Below are positions 43,638-52,524 of a stretch of 64,000 bases of DNA, in pieces; the first letter of the stretch is position 1; each line of letters opens with the position of its first letter. Both the position numbers and the translations under genes were made by a program. Source of the DNA: an uncultured Aquimarina sp. (GTDB taxonomy: Bacteria; Bacteroidota; Bacteroidia; Flavobacteriales; Flavobacteriaceae); assembly GCA_947496705.1 (NCBI GenBank), contig CANMDW010000002.1:1-64000 (forward strand), in the 5' to 3' direction. Under the pieces are notes generated by a model. That model worked only from the letters and a program-made list of their open reading frames with translations, had not been told where the DNA came from and searched no databases.

Positions 43638-46400
43638 CTACAACTGCCTGTCGGGTTCTCTTCTCTTATCCCATTTGATATCACTAAGAACAGATGATTT
43701 TATACCAATAAAGAAATTCCAGGAAGTTCTTTGACTGAATGGGATCCAGTTAAAATTCATGACCCAACTTTCTAAATCTCGTTGAAATCTTAAATTTGTA
43801 TAGGTAAACCCAGGGTTTTTAAGATCATATCCCGAGGATACTCCTACAGACCATCTGGGTGCCAATTCTATATCACCAGAAAACATTATAGAATGCGAAG
43901 ATATTTCATTCTGCCTGGCACTATTACTGTAATTAACATTGTATGACAATCGCAATGACCAGGGGATTTTGTAATTATAATTTTTTATGTCTTCATCGGT
44001 ATCTTTCAGCTTATCCCGCTCAAAGGAAGTTCCTTCTCCAAAATCTGTGTCTCCGCCAAAAAGGTTATCTGGCCTCCCTTCATTCCTAAACGTTTGATTA
44101 TCATAGGGATCTTCATTGGATTGCCCTTTTTCAAAATCGGTACTCGAAAACGAATATCCAAAGTTTGCACTAGCCCTGGTAAGCCTGAATAAACTTCCCC
44201 CATTATCAATATTCCAGACATCGATCTTACGATTATTATTATCCAGGGCATATGGATCGAGTTGTGCGTTAAAATTTATATCGAGTTTGTTTTGTATTAT
44301 CGGAATATTACCAGAAACAGATATAGGACTTAGTTTTAAGGAATCCCCCGCAATATTATAGGCAGTACTGAAATTAAGATTATTAAGCAATGTGACTTTT
44401 TTGGGCTCTGTAGCAGTACTATCTTTGCTTTTTACCTTCATCTCTATATTATTACTTAGAGAAAAACCAATACTGCTGGAGAATACATTGCTGGGTGCGC
44501 CATAGAAACCTCCTTCAAATCTCGAATATTCTACAACTTCTGTTTCATCAATATTTGTGGTGTTGGGATCATCGGTTATCGTATAGCTATCATAAAACTC
44601 ACTAAACGCAGGGTTAATACTATAACTTACAGATGGCCTCATGGTATGACGAATCGCCTGTATTTTTTTTCCTTTTTTAAAATTGAATGTACCGTAGATC
44701 GTGGTTCCCAGACTCGTAGAAAAATTATAGGTACGAAAAGCATCAAACCCCGTGATGGTATCTCTCACTACCTCACCTGCACCTTCATTGGCACTGGCAT
44801 CATATCGCTGCTCGATAGTTTCAAAAACCCAGCTTTCCTGAAAATTCGTTCCTGCAGAGGCACTTAAATATTTAAAAATCTTAAAATTGGTGCTTAGCGG
44901 AATGGTATGCTGCATACCCATTCGGGAATCCTTAAACATATCTGCAGAGAACAGATCATCGTCATTGGTTTGTATCCTGTTCTCTCCTCTAAAAGTATAC
45001 TGTGTATTGATATTCTGAATAATTCCTTTTTTTACACCTATTTTTGGGGCAAAAGGAAATATTCTTGATACATTGGCATTCATACTGGGGAGGGATAAAT
45101 TTACAATTCCTGTATTGGTGTTGGAGTTGTGTGTAGCTGCCAGATTAATATTTACCTGTGGATCTCCCTGAAATGTCTTTGCATACGATATCGATGAACT
45201 AATCTGATTGTTTAAGAAATTACCAGTATTCAATTGATTGGTAGATTGTTGAAAGAAGTCACTGCTCCCAAAATTAACCGAAGCCGAAAAACGCGAATTA
45301 GGATTGGCTTTTGCATCCTGGCTGTGAGACCATTGGATATTGTATGTGGTGGTTCTTGCGAAATCGGGAAACCCTCTTTCGCTTTGCAGATTATTTTCGA
45401 ATCTAAATCTTAGATTGCCTCTGAATTTATATCGCTTTGCATAGGCAGATTCTACTGCAAAAGTATAACTGCCATTGGTGTAGTAATCCCCCAGAAGCGT
45501 TAAATCTGCATAATCACTAATTGCAAAATAATACCCGCCATTTTGAAGGAAATATCCTCGATTATTTTCTTCACCGGGGTTGGGAATAATAAATCCCGAA
45601 GTTCTATCCTCTGTCAAAGGAAAATACCCAAAAGGTAACCCCAAAGGAGTAGGGACATCGGCTATAAACATATTAACCAATCCCGTAACAATTTTCTTTT
45701 TAGGTACAAATTTTATTCGGCGGGCATAAAAATAATATTCCGGGTCTTCAATGTTTTCTGAAGTAGTGAACTTTACGTTCCTCATATAAATAACAGAGTC
45801 ATTTTCGCGTTTAGAAACTTCATTTTTAATTTTAAACCCATTTTGTTCGGTTCTCGAGTTGTAAATAAGCGCTTTTTCGGTATCAAAATTAAACCGAATA
45901 GAATCGGGCTCTACCACATTTTGTGACTGTTTAAAAACAGGAGTCTGGGTATATTCACCCAGAGAGTCTTTAATTCCATAAGCATACACCTCATTTTTAT
46001 CATTGTCAACAATGATAAACCCTGCATTGATTTGCATATCACCATACAGTATTTCGGCTTCGTCATAGAGATACATTTTGTTTTCTTTACGACTCAACCG
46101 CATATAGTCTTTGGCTTTATAAACAACCTTATCGGTCAAAAATTGAGGTTCGGCAGCAATAGTGTCCTTTTTTGTAGTATCCTGAGCTTTTTCGGTCAAT
46201 GCTAATTCCTGATCGACCTTAACTATAGAATCTTTCTTTGCAGGAATAGGTACTTCTGTAGTCTTGTTTGTTTCCTGTGCCGTGATCTGACAAATACAAA
46301 ACAGTGAAAAACTTAGTGAATAAAGTATGTAACGTACCTTTGTTTGCAATGGTTTAAATCCTATTTTTGTAAAACTATGGCTTAGTTTTTGAAGTGCCAA
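43638..46400 (-). CDS. lptD: LPS-assembly outer-membrane protein LptD (Bacteroidota type)
   Basis: About 920 aa. Inserts lipopolysaccharide into the outer leaflet with LptE. A signal peptide (VRYILYSLSFSLFCICQITAQ), an OstA-like periplasmic jellyroll (about 85-260, LYDEAEILYGDMQINAGFIIVDNDKNEVYAYG) and a long beta-barrel (about 290-920, SRLRLSY-type strands, final strands FNWIPFSQRTSWNFFIGIKSS) are visible. No ATG is available at the N-terminus. TTG at 46400 gives MALQKLSHS before the signal; TTG at 46349 gives a tighter signal (MQTKVRYILY). A TAATTTTG promoter-like box overlaps the first TTG, which favours 46349 if it is real. Confidence 0.9.
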   Translation of the reverse strand: MALQKLSHSFTKIGFKPLQTKVRYILYSLSFSLFCICQITAQETNKTTEVPIPAKKDSIVKVDQELALTEKAQDTTKKDTIAAEPQFLTDKVVYKAKDYMRLSRKENKMYLYDEAEILYGDMQINAGFIIVDNDKNEVYAYGIKDSLGEYTQTPVFKQSQNVVEPDSIRFNFDTEKALIYNSRTEQNGFKIKNEVSKRENDSVIYMRNVKFTTSENIEDPEYYFYARRIKFVPKKKIVTGLVNMFIADVPTPLGLPFGYFPLTEDRTSGFIIPNPGEENNRGYFLQNGGYYFAISDYADLTLLGDYYTNGSYTFAVESAYAKRYKFRGNLRFRFENNLQSERGFPDFARTTTYNIQWSHSQDAKANPNSRFSASVNFGSSDFFQQSTNQLNTGNFLNNQISSSISYAKTFQGDPQVNINLAATHNSNTNTGIVNLSLPSMNANVSRIFPFAPKIGVKKGIIQNINTQYTFRGENRIQTNDDDLFSADMFKDSRMGMQHTIPLSTNFKIFKYLSASAGTNFQESWVFETIEQRYDASANEGAGEVVRDTITGFDAFRTYNFSTSLGTTIYGTFNFKKGKKIQAIRHTMRPSVSYSINPAFSEFYDSYTITDDPNTTNIDETEVVEYSRFEGGFYGAPSNVFSSSIGFSLSNNIEMKVKSKDSTATEPKKVTLLNNLNFSTAYNIAGDSLKLSPISVSGNIPIIQNKLDINFNAQLDPYALDNNNRKIDVWNIDNGGSLFRLTRASANFGYSFSSTDFEKGQSNEDPYDNQTFRNEGRPDNLFGGDTDFGEGTSFERDKLKDTDEDIKNYNYKIPWSLRLSYNVNYSNSARQNEISSHSIMFSGDIELAPRWSVGVSSGYDLKNPGFTYTNLRFQRDLESWVMNFNWIPFSQRTSWNFFIGIKSSVLSDIKWDKRREPDRQL

Positions 46401-46603
46401 AATTACATATATTTTTTATGCTTAGATTGTAATTGGTGAAAAAATAAAAATTTATGTCAAATGCACATCTTCAAAGCTATATAAACTAAGAGGGGATAGA
46501 TTTATTTTATAAATTACAACCTTTAAATTTTTAAAACGTTATACTAAATACTGAAACACAAAGAGAATGTTTCAAATGTTTGTTATAAAATTATTTGTAA
46601 TTA
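46401..46603. other. Divergent lptD / amidase control region
   Basis: 203 bp, very AT-rich. TAATTTTG on the minus strand ends at 46398 as a possible lptD -7 box. No clear box for the amidase was found. Confidence 0.35.
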
Positions 46604-47728
46604 ATGAAACAGAATATTTTACATAGTATTTTTCTTACTGGTTTAATTATCGGGTTATCTGCTTTAACAACATCAATCAACGCCCAGGAAACAGAGAAAT
46701 TTGTGGTGGTTCTGGATGCAGGACATGGAGGGCATGACCCCGGAAACAGAGGGAATGGTTATAAAGAGAAAGAAATTGCGCTTAAAGTGGTTTTGGCAGT
46801 GGGTACTATACTGGAAAAAGACCCTCGTTTTAAAGTTGTCTATACCCGTAAAACTGATGAATTTATTGAGTTACATGAAAGAGGAAGCATAGCCAACAAG
46901 GCAGGTGCAGATTTGTTTGTATCGGTGCATTGTAACTCTCATCGTTCTCAGGCCTATGGTACAGAAACATTTGTGCTCGGTCTGCATGCCAATGATGAAA
47001 ATTTTAATGTCGCAAAAAATGAAAACTCGGTAATTTTGCTGGAGGATAATTATGAAGCCAATTATGATGGTTTTGACCCCAACTCTCCAGAGTCTATTAT
47101 AGGGCTAACGTTAATGCAGGAAGAGTATTTAGATCAAAGTCTTACACTCGCAAGTTTTGTTCAAAACAGATTTAAGAAATCTTTGGATAGAAAAAGCAGA
47201 GGGGTAAAACAAGCTGGTTTTGTGGTGTTGCACCAGACGTATATGCCTAGTGTACTTATCGAGCTTGGGTTTCTTACCAACAATAAAGAAGGGAAGTATC
47301 TCAACTCCAAAAAAGGACAGGAAGATATGGCAAAGTCTATTACAACTTCAATAGTTGATTATAAAGAAAGCCTTGATGCTATTTATAATGTTGAGCCACC
47401 AAAAATACCAGAGGTTACCAATGTAACTGCCAAAATGGACGGAGATCGTGTATATGAAAACATTACTTTCAAAGTTCAAATAGCAGCCGGATCCAGTGAT
47501 ATAGAGCTTCAGTCGTTTAATTTTAATGGTTTGGACCAGTTATCAAAAGCCAAAGCCGGGGATTTATATAAATATTTTTTCGGAAGCACTTCTAATTATA
47601 CCTTAATAAAAGAACTAAAAGATATTGCGGTTGATAAAGGATTTGATTCCAGTTTTATAGTTGCTTTCCGGAATAACGAATCAATTCCGCTAACCGAAGC
47701 TTTAAAAGTGAATACTGCTTCGAATTAA
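46604..47728 (+). CDS. N-acetylmuramoyl-L-alanine amidase (Amidase_3) with C-terminal SPOR-like domain
   Basis: 374 aa. Signal peptide (ending SINAQ), then a zinc amidase domain (about 30-260): DAGHGGHDPGNRG (zinc His), KEKEIALKV (zinc Glu), VSVHCNSH (zinc His) and LIELGFLTNNKE (catalytic Glu). The C-terminal ~90 residues (ENITFKVQIAAGSSDIELQSFNF...FFGSTSNYTLIKELKDIAVDKGFDSSFIVAF) look like an SPOR-type domain that binds denuded glycan strands. It cleaves the amide between MurNAc and the stem peptide, probably in daughter-cell separation. The following MCE gene is in the same direction after 85 bp with its own promoter box. Confidence 0.93.
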   Translation: MKQNILHSIFLTGLIIGLSALTTSINAQETEKFVVVLDAGHGGHDPGNRGNGYKEKEIALKVVLAVGTILEKDPRFKVVYTRKTDEFIELHERGSIANKAGADLFVSVHCNSHRSQAYGTETFVLGLHANDENFNVAKNENSVILLEDNYEANYDGFDPNSPESIIGLTLMQEEYLDQSLTLASFVQNRFKKSLDRKSRGVKQAGFVVLHQTYMPSVLIELGFLTNNKEGKYLNSKKGQEDMAKSITTSIVDYKESLDAIYNVEPPKIPEVTNVTAKMDGDRVYENITFKVQIAAGSSDIELQSFNFNGLDQLSKAKAGDLYKYFFGSTSNYTLIKELKDIAVDKGFDSSFIVAFRNNESIPLTEALKVNTASN

Positions 47729-47784
47729 TCTGAATAAATAATGAACTCATTAAAGAATAATCGGTAGAAATATATTTTTTATTC

Positions 47785-47792
47785 TAAATTTG
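47785..47792 (+). promoter_or_regulatory. -7 promoter box before the MCE gene
   Basis: TAAATTTG fits TAnnTTTG fully and lies 21 nt before the TTG start. No good -33 TTG was found, so support is moderate. Confidence 0.4.
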
Positions 47793-47813
47793 TGTCCTAA
47801 AACGTAATATATT

Positions 47814-48767
47814 TTGAAAATTACCCGAGAAGTCAAAACAGGAATCTTAGCCATTTGTGCTATTGCGCTTCTAATTTTTGGATATAGTTTTCTGAAAGGA
47901 CAAAACCTCCTGGAAAATGACAGAACTTTTTATGCAGTCTATGAAAACGTAGAAGGCTTAATTCCTTCTTCACCTGTAACCATAAATGGTTTGGTTGTAG
48001 GGCAAGTTGTATCAATTAATTTTGCAGACACTCAGGGTAATCTTGTGGTCGAATTTAATGTAGACAGGGATTTCTCTTTTTCAAAAAACAGCCTGGCCAA
48101 AGTATATGGTGGAGGCTTGATAGGAGGAAAGTCGCTGGCAATAATCCCGCTGTATGAACAGGGACTAGAAGCAAAAAACAGAGATACACTACCCGGTAAA
48201 GTAGAAGCAGGGTTGCTGGAGCTGGTAAATGACAGGCTAACCCCATTGCAGGAAAAACTTGAAGCAGTAATAACCGATGCCGATACATTACTCAACTCGG
48301 TTAATGGTATTCTTAATGTCGATAATAAAAATAATCTGAATTCGATATTTAAAGATTTAAGTATAACGGTTAAGAATTTTAAAGGAGCATCGGGTTCTTT
48401 AAATAACATTTTATCTGGTAATGAAGAGAAGTTAAACAACACATTAACTAATCTTGATAAAATGTCTAACAATCTTAATAAAGTTTCAGATTCTCTTGCA
48501 CAGATCAATGTAGCCAAATTGGGAAAAGAATTGGAAACTGTACTTACTAAATTTGATAAGATCTCAAAAGATCTGAATGCAGGAAAAGGTACCGCAGGAA
48601 AATTACTCAAGGATGATAAATTATATGATAATTTAGAAAAAACCAGTAAACAACTGGAATTACTGCTTCAGGACTTGCGATTGCATCCAAAACGCTATGT
48701 ACATATTTCCGTTTTTGGAAAGAAAAATACTCCTTACGAAAAACCAACAGACTCAATAAACCAATAA
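47814..48767 (+). CDS. MCE/MlaD family substrate-binding protein
   Basis: 317 aa. One N-terminal membrane helix (TGILAICAIALLIFGYSFLKG) and an MCE domain (about 38-115, VYENVEGLIPSSPVTINGLVVGQVVSI), followed by a long coiled-coil-like tail (about 130-290). It is the periplasmic part of an Mla-type ABC lipid transporter between the inner and outer membranes; no permease or ATPase gene is adjacent here. The start is TTG at 47814; no ATG is available without losing the membrane helix. The Fe-S gene begins 2 bp after its stop. Confidence 0.9.
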   Translation: MKITREVKTGILAICAIALLIFGYSFLKGQNLLENDRTFYAVYENVEGLIPSSPVTINGLVVGQVVSINFADTQGNLVVEFNVDRDFSFSKNSLAKVYGGGLIGGKSLAIIPLYEQGLEAKNRDTLPGKVEAGLLELVNDRLTPLQEKLEAVITDADTLLNSVNGILNVDNKNNLNSIFKDLSITVKNFKGASGSLNNILSGNEEKLNNTLTNLDKMSNNLNKVSDSLAQINVAKLGKELETVLTKFDKISKDLNAGKGTAGKLLKDDKLYDNLEKTSKQLELLLQDLRLHPKRYVHISVFGKKNTPYEKPTDSINQ

Positions 48768-48769
48768 TT

Positions 48770-50095
48770 ATGCAGTATATACCTAATATCCTATTTATAA
48801 TTGCTTTGGTAGCAGGTATTGGATACTTTACAAAGAATATCCGTAAAGTGATTCGCAATGTTCGTTTGGGTAAAGGTATTGATCGATCTGATAACAAAGG
48901 TGAGCGATTTAAGAACATGGCTATGATTGCTTTGGGACAGTCTCAAATGGTACGGCGCCCGATTGCAGGTGTATTACATATTATTGTGTATTTAGGGTTT
49001 ATTATTATTAATATAGAGGTTTTAGAGATTATTATTGATGGTATTTTGGGCACCCATAGAATATTTGCCTTTTTAGGAGGGTTTTATGATTTTTTAATAG
49101 CCTCATTTGAGATTTTAGCATTGTTGGTACTGGTAGGGGTTGTTTTATTCTGGATTCGTCGTAATATAATTAAGTTAAAGCGTTTCTGGAACCCCGAAAT
49201 GAAAGGTTGGCCGAGAAATGACGGGAATATTATTTTATATTTTGAAGTTGTTTTGATGATACTTTTTCTCACTATGAATGCGACCGATATACAATTACAA
49301 GCTTTGGGAGCAGATCATTATAGTAAGGCAGGATCATATCCAATAAGTCAATTTATTTCGCCACTTTTTAATGGGATGTCTGAAGGAAGCCTGGTTCTTA
49401 TTGAAAGAGGTGCCTGGTGGTTGCATATCTTAGGAATATTGGTATTCTTAAACTATTTATATTTTTCAAAACACCTGCACATCTTATTGGCGTTTCCAAA
49501 TACCTACTTTGGAGACTTAAGGCCTCAGGGTGCGTTGGATAACCTTGAAGCTGTTACCAATGAGGTACAACTGATGATGGATCCAAGCGCAGACCCTTTT
49601 GCAGCACCTGCAGAGGATGAACCAGAAGGGGAGCCTGAGAAATTTGGAGCTTCAGACGTTATGGATTTGAACTGGGCCCAGCTGCTCAATGCATATACCT
49701 GCACCGAGTGTGGCCGTTGTACCAGTGAATGCCCTGCAAATCAAACAGGTAAAAAATTATCTCCGAGAAAGATCATGATGGATACCAGAGATCGTTTGAA
49801 AGAAGTAGGGGATAACATTGATAAGAATGGTAGTTTTATAGATGATGGAAAGCAATTGTTAAACGACTACATCACTCCCGAAGAATTATGGGCCTGTACA
49901 AGCTGTAATGCTTGTGTAGAAGCTTGCCCGGTGAGTATTAGTCCGTTGTCAATTATTATTGATATGAGGCGTTATCTCGTAATGGAGCAAAGCGCTGCAC
50001 CATCAGATTTAAATAATATGATGTCTAATATAGAAAATAATGGAGCTCCATGGCCATTTAACCAAATGGACCGATTGAACTGGAGTAACGAGTAA
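48770..50095 (+). CDS. Membrane Fe-S oxidoreductase subunit (HdrC/GlpC-like, 4Fe-4S)
   Basis: 441 aa. About five membrane helices in residues 1-240 (ILFIIALVAGIGYF; GVLHIIVYLGFIIINIEVLEIII; ILALLVLVGVVLFWI; IILYFEVVLMILFLTM; WWLHILGILVFLNYLYF) are followed by a di-cluster ferredoxin domain: CTECGRCTSECP and CTSCNACVEACP, each with the CxxCxxCxxxCP spacing. It probably passes electrons between the quinone pool and a cytoplasmic CCG-domain partner encoded at 50710. Substrate unknown. A hairpin follows the gene. Confidence 0.9.
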   Translation: MQYIPNILFIIALVAGIGYFTKNIRKVIRNVRLGKGIDRSDNKGERFKNMAMIALGQSQMVRRPIAGVLHIIVYLGFIIINIEVLEIIIDGILGTHRIFAFLGGFYDFLIASFEILALLVLVGVVLFWIRRNIIKLKRFWNPEMKGWPRNDGNIILYFEVVLMILFLTMNATDIQLQALGADHYSKAGSYPISQFISPLFNGMSEGSLVLIERGAWWLHILGILVFLNYLYFSKHLHILLAFPNTYFGDLRPQGALDNLEAVTNEVQLMMDPSADPFAAPAEDEPEGEPEKFGASDVMDLNWAQLLNAYTCTECGRCTSECPANQTGKKLSPRKIMMDTRDRLKEVGDNIDKNGSFIDDGKQLLNDYITPEELWACTSCNACVEACPVSISPLSIIIDMRRYLVMEQSAAPSDLNNMMSNIENNGAPWPFNQMDRLNWSNE

Positions 50096-50107
50096 ATAAA
50101 TAAAGCA

Positions 50108-50140
50108 AGACCTTCAGGGCTTTCAAAACCTTGAAGGTCT
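50108..50140 (+). terminator. Terminator-like hairpin after the Fe-S gene
   Basis: AGACCTTCA pairs with TGAAGGTCT around a 15-nt loop, followed by ATTCTATT, a weak T-tract; may only attenuate. Confidence 0.55.
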
Positions 50141-50185
50141 ATTCTATTAACCAATTAAACCCTAGAGAAGGATAAATTAGAAGTT

Positions 50186-50632
50186 ATGAAGAAGGAAGAA
50201 GTAGAAAAATTATTGCATGATAAGGTAGAAGAAGGAGAGCATATAAGCCCTGTTTTACCCGAAGGCATCAAGAATTATCTTATTGATATCGATGGTACTA
50301 TTACCGAAGATGTACCCAATGAAGAGCCAGAACGCATGGTTACTTGCAAACCATTTCCAGATGCACAGGTAACATTGAATAAATGGTTTGATGAAGGCCA
50401 TATCATATGTTTTTTTACCTCCAGAACCGAAGACCACAGAGAAGTGACCGAAGCATGGCTAAAAGAACATGGTTTTAAATACCATAGCTTGTTGATGGGC
50501 AAACCCAGAGGCGGAAACTACCACTGGATCGATAACCACCTGGTAAAGGCTACACGGTATACGGGTAAATTCACAGAATTGGTAGAAAGAGTGGTGACTA
50601 TAGAAGTTTTTGACGACGGAAAACATGATTAA
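50186..50632 (+). CDS. HAD-superfamily phosphatase-like protein
   Basis: 148 aa. The HAD motif I is NYLIDIDGTITED (DxDGT), motif II is the Thr/Ser of CFFTSR, and a Lys/Asp region (HLVKATRYTG; WIDNH) follows, fitting a small HAD hydrolase. Orthologues are often labelled phosphoheptose isomerase, which the sequence does not support. It lies between the two Fe-S oxidoreductase genes with all three on the same strand, an arrangement that suggests a shared operon though the substrate is unknown. Confidence 0.75.
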   Translation: MKKEEVEKLLHDKVEEGEHISPVLPEGIKNYLIDIDGTITEDVPNEEPERMVTCKPFPDAQVTLNKWFDEGHIICFFTSRTEDHREVTEAWLKEHGFKYHSLLMGKPRGGNYHWIDNHLVKATRYTGKFTELVERVVTIEVFDDGKHD

Positions 50633-50709
50633 TGTATGGTTTTAGTTTATAAAATGTCAAGATGAGTTCGTAAAGTAAAAATCATGATATTATAATAATT
50701 TAGGATACT

Positions 50710-51501
50710 ATGAGCGAGACAGTAAAGGTGCCAACAATGGCAGAGTACATGGCTGAAGGCAAAAAACCCGAAGTACTATTTTGGGTGGGTTGCGCCGGTA
50801 GTTTTGATGATAGAGCAAAGAAAATCACCAAGGCTTTTGTAAAATTACTACATCATGCCAATGTAGACTTTGCTGTATTAGGTACCGAAGAAAGCTGTAC
50901 CGGAGATCCTGCTAAAAGAGCAGGTAATGAATTTTTGTTTCAGATGCAGGCGGTTACCAATATAGAAGTAATGAATGCCTATGAAATTAAAAAGGTAGTT
51001 ACCGCCTGCCCGCATTGTTTTAATACATTGAAAAATGAGTACCCGGCTTTGGGAGGAGATTACGAAGTAATGCATCACACGCAATTTCTGAAATCCCTGT
51101 TGGATGAAGGTAGATTAACTGTAGAAGGCGGCAAATTTAAAGGCAAACGCATTACATTTCATGATCCCTGTTATCTAGGCAGGGCAAACAATGTATACGA
51201 GGCACCAAGAGATTTGCTTAAAAAACTGGAAGTTGAGTTGATCGAAATGAAGCGCTGTAAACGCAATGGCTTATGTTGTGGTGCAGGAGGAGCCCAGATG
51301 TTTAAAGAACCAGAACCAGGCAACAAAGATGTAAATATCGAGAGAACAGAAGACGCCTTAGAAACCAAACCCGATATCATTGCAGCCGGATGTCCGTTTT
51401 GTAATACAATGATGACAGACGGAGTAAAGAATAAAGAAAAAGAAGACAGTATTGAGGTACTGGATGTGGCAGAACTCATAGCCAATGCCCAGGATTTGTA
51501 A
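50710..51501 (+). CDS. CCG-domain (HdrB/GlpC/LutA-like) Fe-S oxidoreductase subunit
   Basis: 263 aa, cytoplasmic. Two cysteine-rich CCG domains: VGCAGSFDDRAKK ... CPHCFNTLKNEYP, and FHDPCYLGRANNVYEAPR ... CKRNGLCCGAGGAQMF ... CPFCNTMM. Such domains bind a non-cubane or 4Fe-4S cluster in heterodisulfide reductases, glycerol-3-phosphate and lactate oxidases. Together with the membrane subunit at 48770 it forms a split HdrBC-like module. The electron donor is unknown. Confidence 0.9.
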   Translation: MSETVKVPTMAEYMAEGKKPEVLFWVGCAGSFDDRAKKITKAFVKLLHHANVDFAVLGTEESCTGDPAKRAGNEFLFQMQAVTNIEVMNAYEIKKVVTACPHCFNTLKNEYPALGGDYEVMHHTQFLKSLLDEGRLTVEGGKFKGKRITFHDPCYLGRANNVYEAPRDLLKKLEVELIEMKRCKRNGLCCGAGGAQMFKEPEPGNKDVNIERTEDALETKPDIIAAGCPFCNTMMTDGVKNKEKEDSIEVLDVAELIANAQDL

Positions 51502-52031
51502 ACTACACGTTCAATTCTTTAAGAATATAGGTGCTTTTGTTACCCTTTTGGAAGGTAAAGATAAGGCCTTTTAGATCGTTGCGAAGCTTTCGCAATACCT
51601 AAATCCTTATGCGTTTGCTATCTGGTGAAGGATGAAGGTGAAACTATTTTTGGTATTACAATTTTGGATCAGAAGACACCAAATAATATCAGTTCTGATT
51701 TCATATGAGAAATGGTATAACATCATCATGATAGGGTTAATATCACTAGCATCCGATGGTTGCGTTATTAAACTTAAATATAAGAATCAACATATTGAAA
51801 AGTCCAGACCCCAAAGATTTAAAAACTTTGGGGTCTTATAATATGGCTTTTTTAGTAAAAAACTTATTTTCTGAATAAACTCTAATTTTACAAACTGTTT
51901 ATATGGGTTTACGTAAGTTTTTAGCCAATGCTAATAAACTTTTGGATGCTAGTGAGTTAATATTAACTCTTTTTTATAATGGTAAATAGTAATAGTTTTT
52001 GTTATTTTGGTAAAAAGTAAAAAAACAGCTA
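51502..52031. other. 530-bp intergenic region with a terminator-like hairpin and a perfect palindrome
   Basis: No gene supported. AGACCCCAAAG/CTTTGGGGTCT forms an 11-bp hairpin at 51806-51836, and GAGTTAATATTAACTC (51954-51969) is a perfect palindrome followed by six T. Confidence 0.5.
51806..51836 (+). terminator. Hairpin in the 51.5-52.0 kb intergenic region
   Basis: AGACCCCAAAG pairs perfectly with CTTTGGGGTCT around 9 nt. The following sequence TATAATATGGC is not T-rich, so termination is uncertain; it lies 305 bp after the CCG gene. Confidence 0.5.
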
Positions 52032-52517
52032 ATGTTGGTAGATTTTAATGACCTTCCGGAGACATCTAAAGTATGGATTTATCAAGCCAACCGGTCATTT
52101 TCTTTGGACGAGTTGGAGGAGATCAAACAAAGATTAGATGAATTTATAGCGCAATGGACAGCACACGGTGCAGATCTGAAAGCTGGCTATGATATTAAGT
52201 ATAAAAGGTTTATAACCATTGGATTAGATCAGGGAATGAATTCGGCAACGGGTTGTTCTATAGATGCTTCTGTACATTTTATTCAGGAGTTAGAGCGCAC
52301 ATATGATGTGGATTTATTGGATAAGATGAATGTGTCTTTTAAGCAGGGAGAATTTGTAGCATATAAGTCTCTTGAAGATTTTAAGAAAATGGCAAAAAAT
52401 AGATCGGTATCCCCAAATACTATCGTTTTCAATAACCTGGTTACCAACATTTCCGAATATCGTACCAGCTGGGAAGTACCTGCAAGAGATAGTTGGCATA
52501 ACCGTTTTTTAAACTAG
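52032..52517 (+). CDS. Conserved flavobacterial protein of unknown function
   Basis: 161 aa, cytoplasmic, no membrane or signal segment. Begins MLVDFNDLPETSKVWIYQANRSF and contains WTAHGADLKAGYDIKYKRFITIGLD and GCSIDASVHFIQELE. Orthologues in Flavobacteriia are commonly labelled ABC transporter ATPase, but no Walker motif is present and that label is not supported. It lies only 7 bp before the GH3 fusion gene, so the pair is probably co-transcribed. Confidence 0.8.
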   Translation: MLVDFNDLPETSKVWIYQANRSFSLDELEEIKQRLDEFIAQWTAHGADLKAGYDIKYKRFITIGLDQGMNSATGCSIDASVHFIQELERTYDVDLLDKMNVSFKQGEFVAYKSLEDFKKMAKNRSVSPNTIVFNNLVTNISEYRTSWEVPARDSWHNRFLN

Positions 52518-52524
52518 AATTTTT

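Noticed and set aside
43354..43684. Several minus-strand frames rich in VGCRKSEVESRK repeats
   Set aside because: They are translations of the stop-poor heptanucleotide satellite, not genes.
51632..51841. 69-aa frame in the 51.5-52.0 kb gap
   Set aside because: Runs through a hairpin, has no family resemblance, and its codon use looks random.
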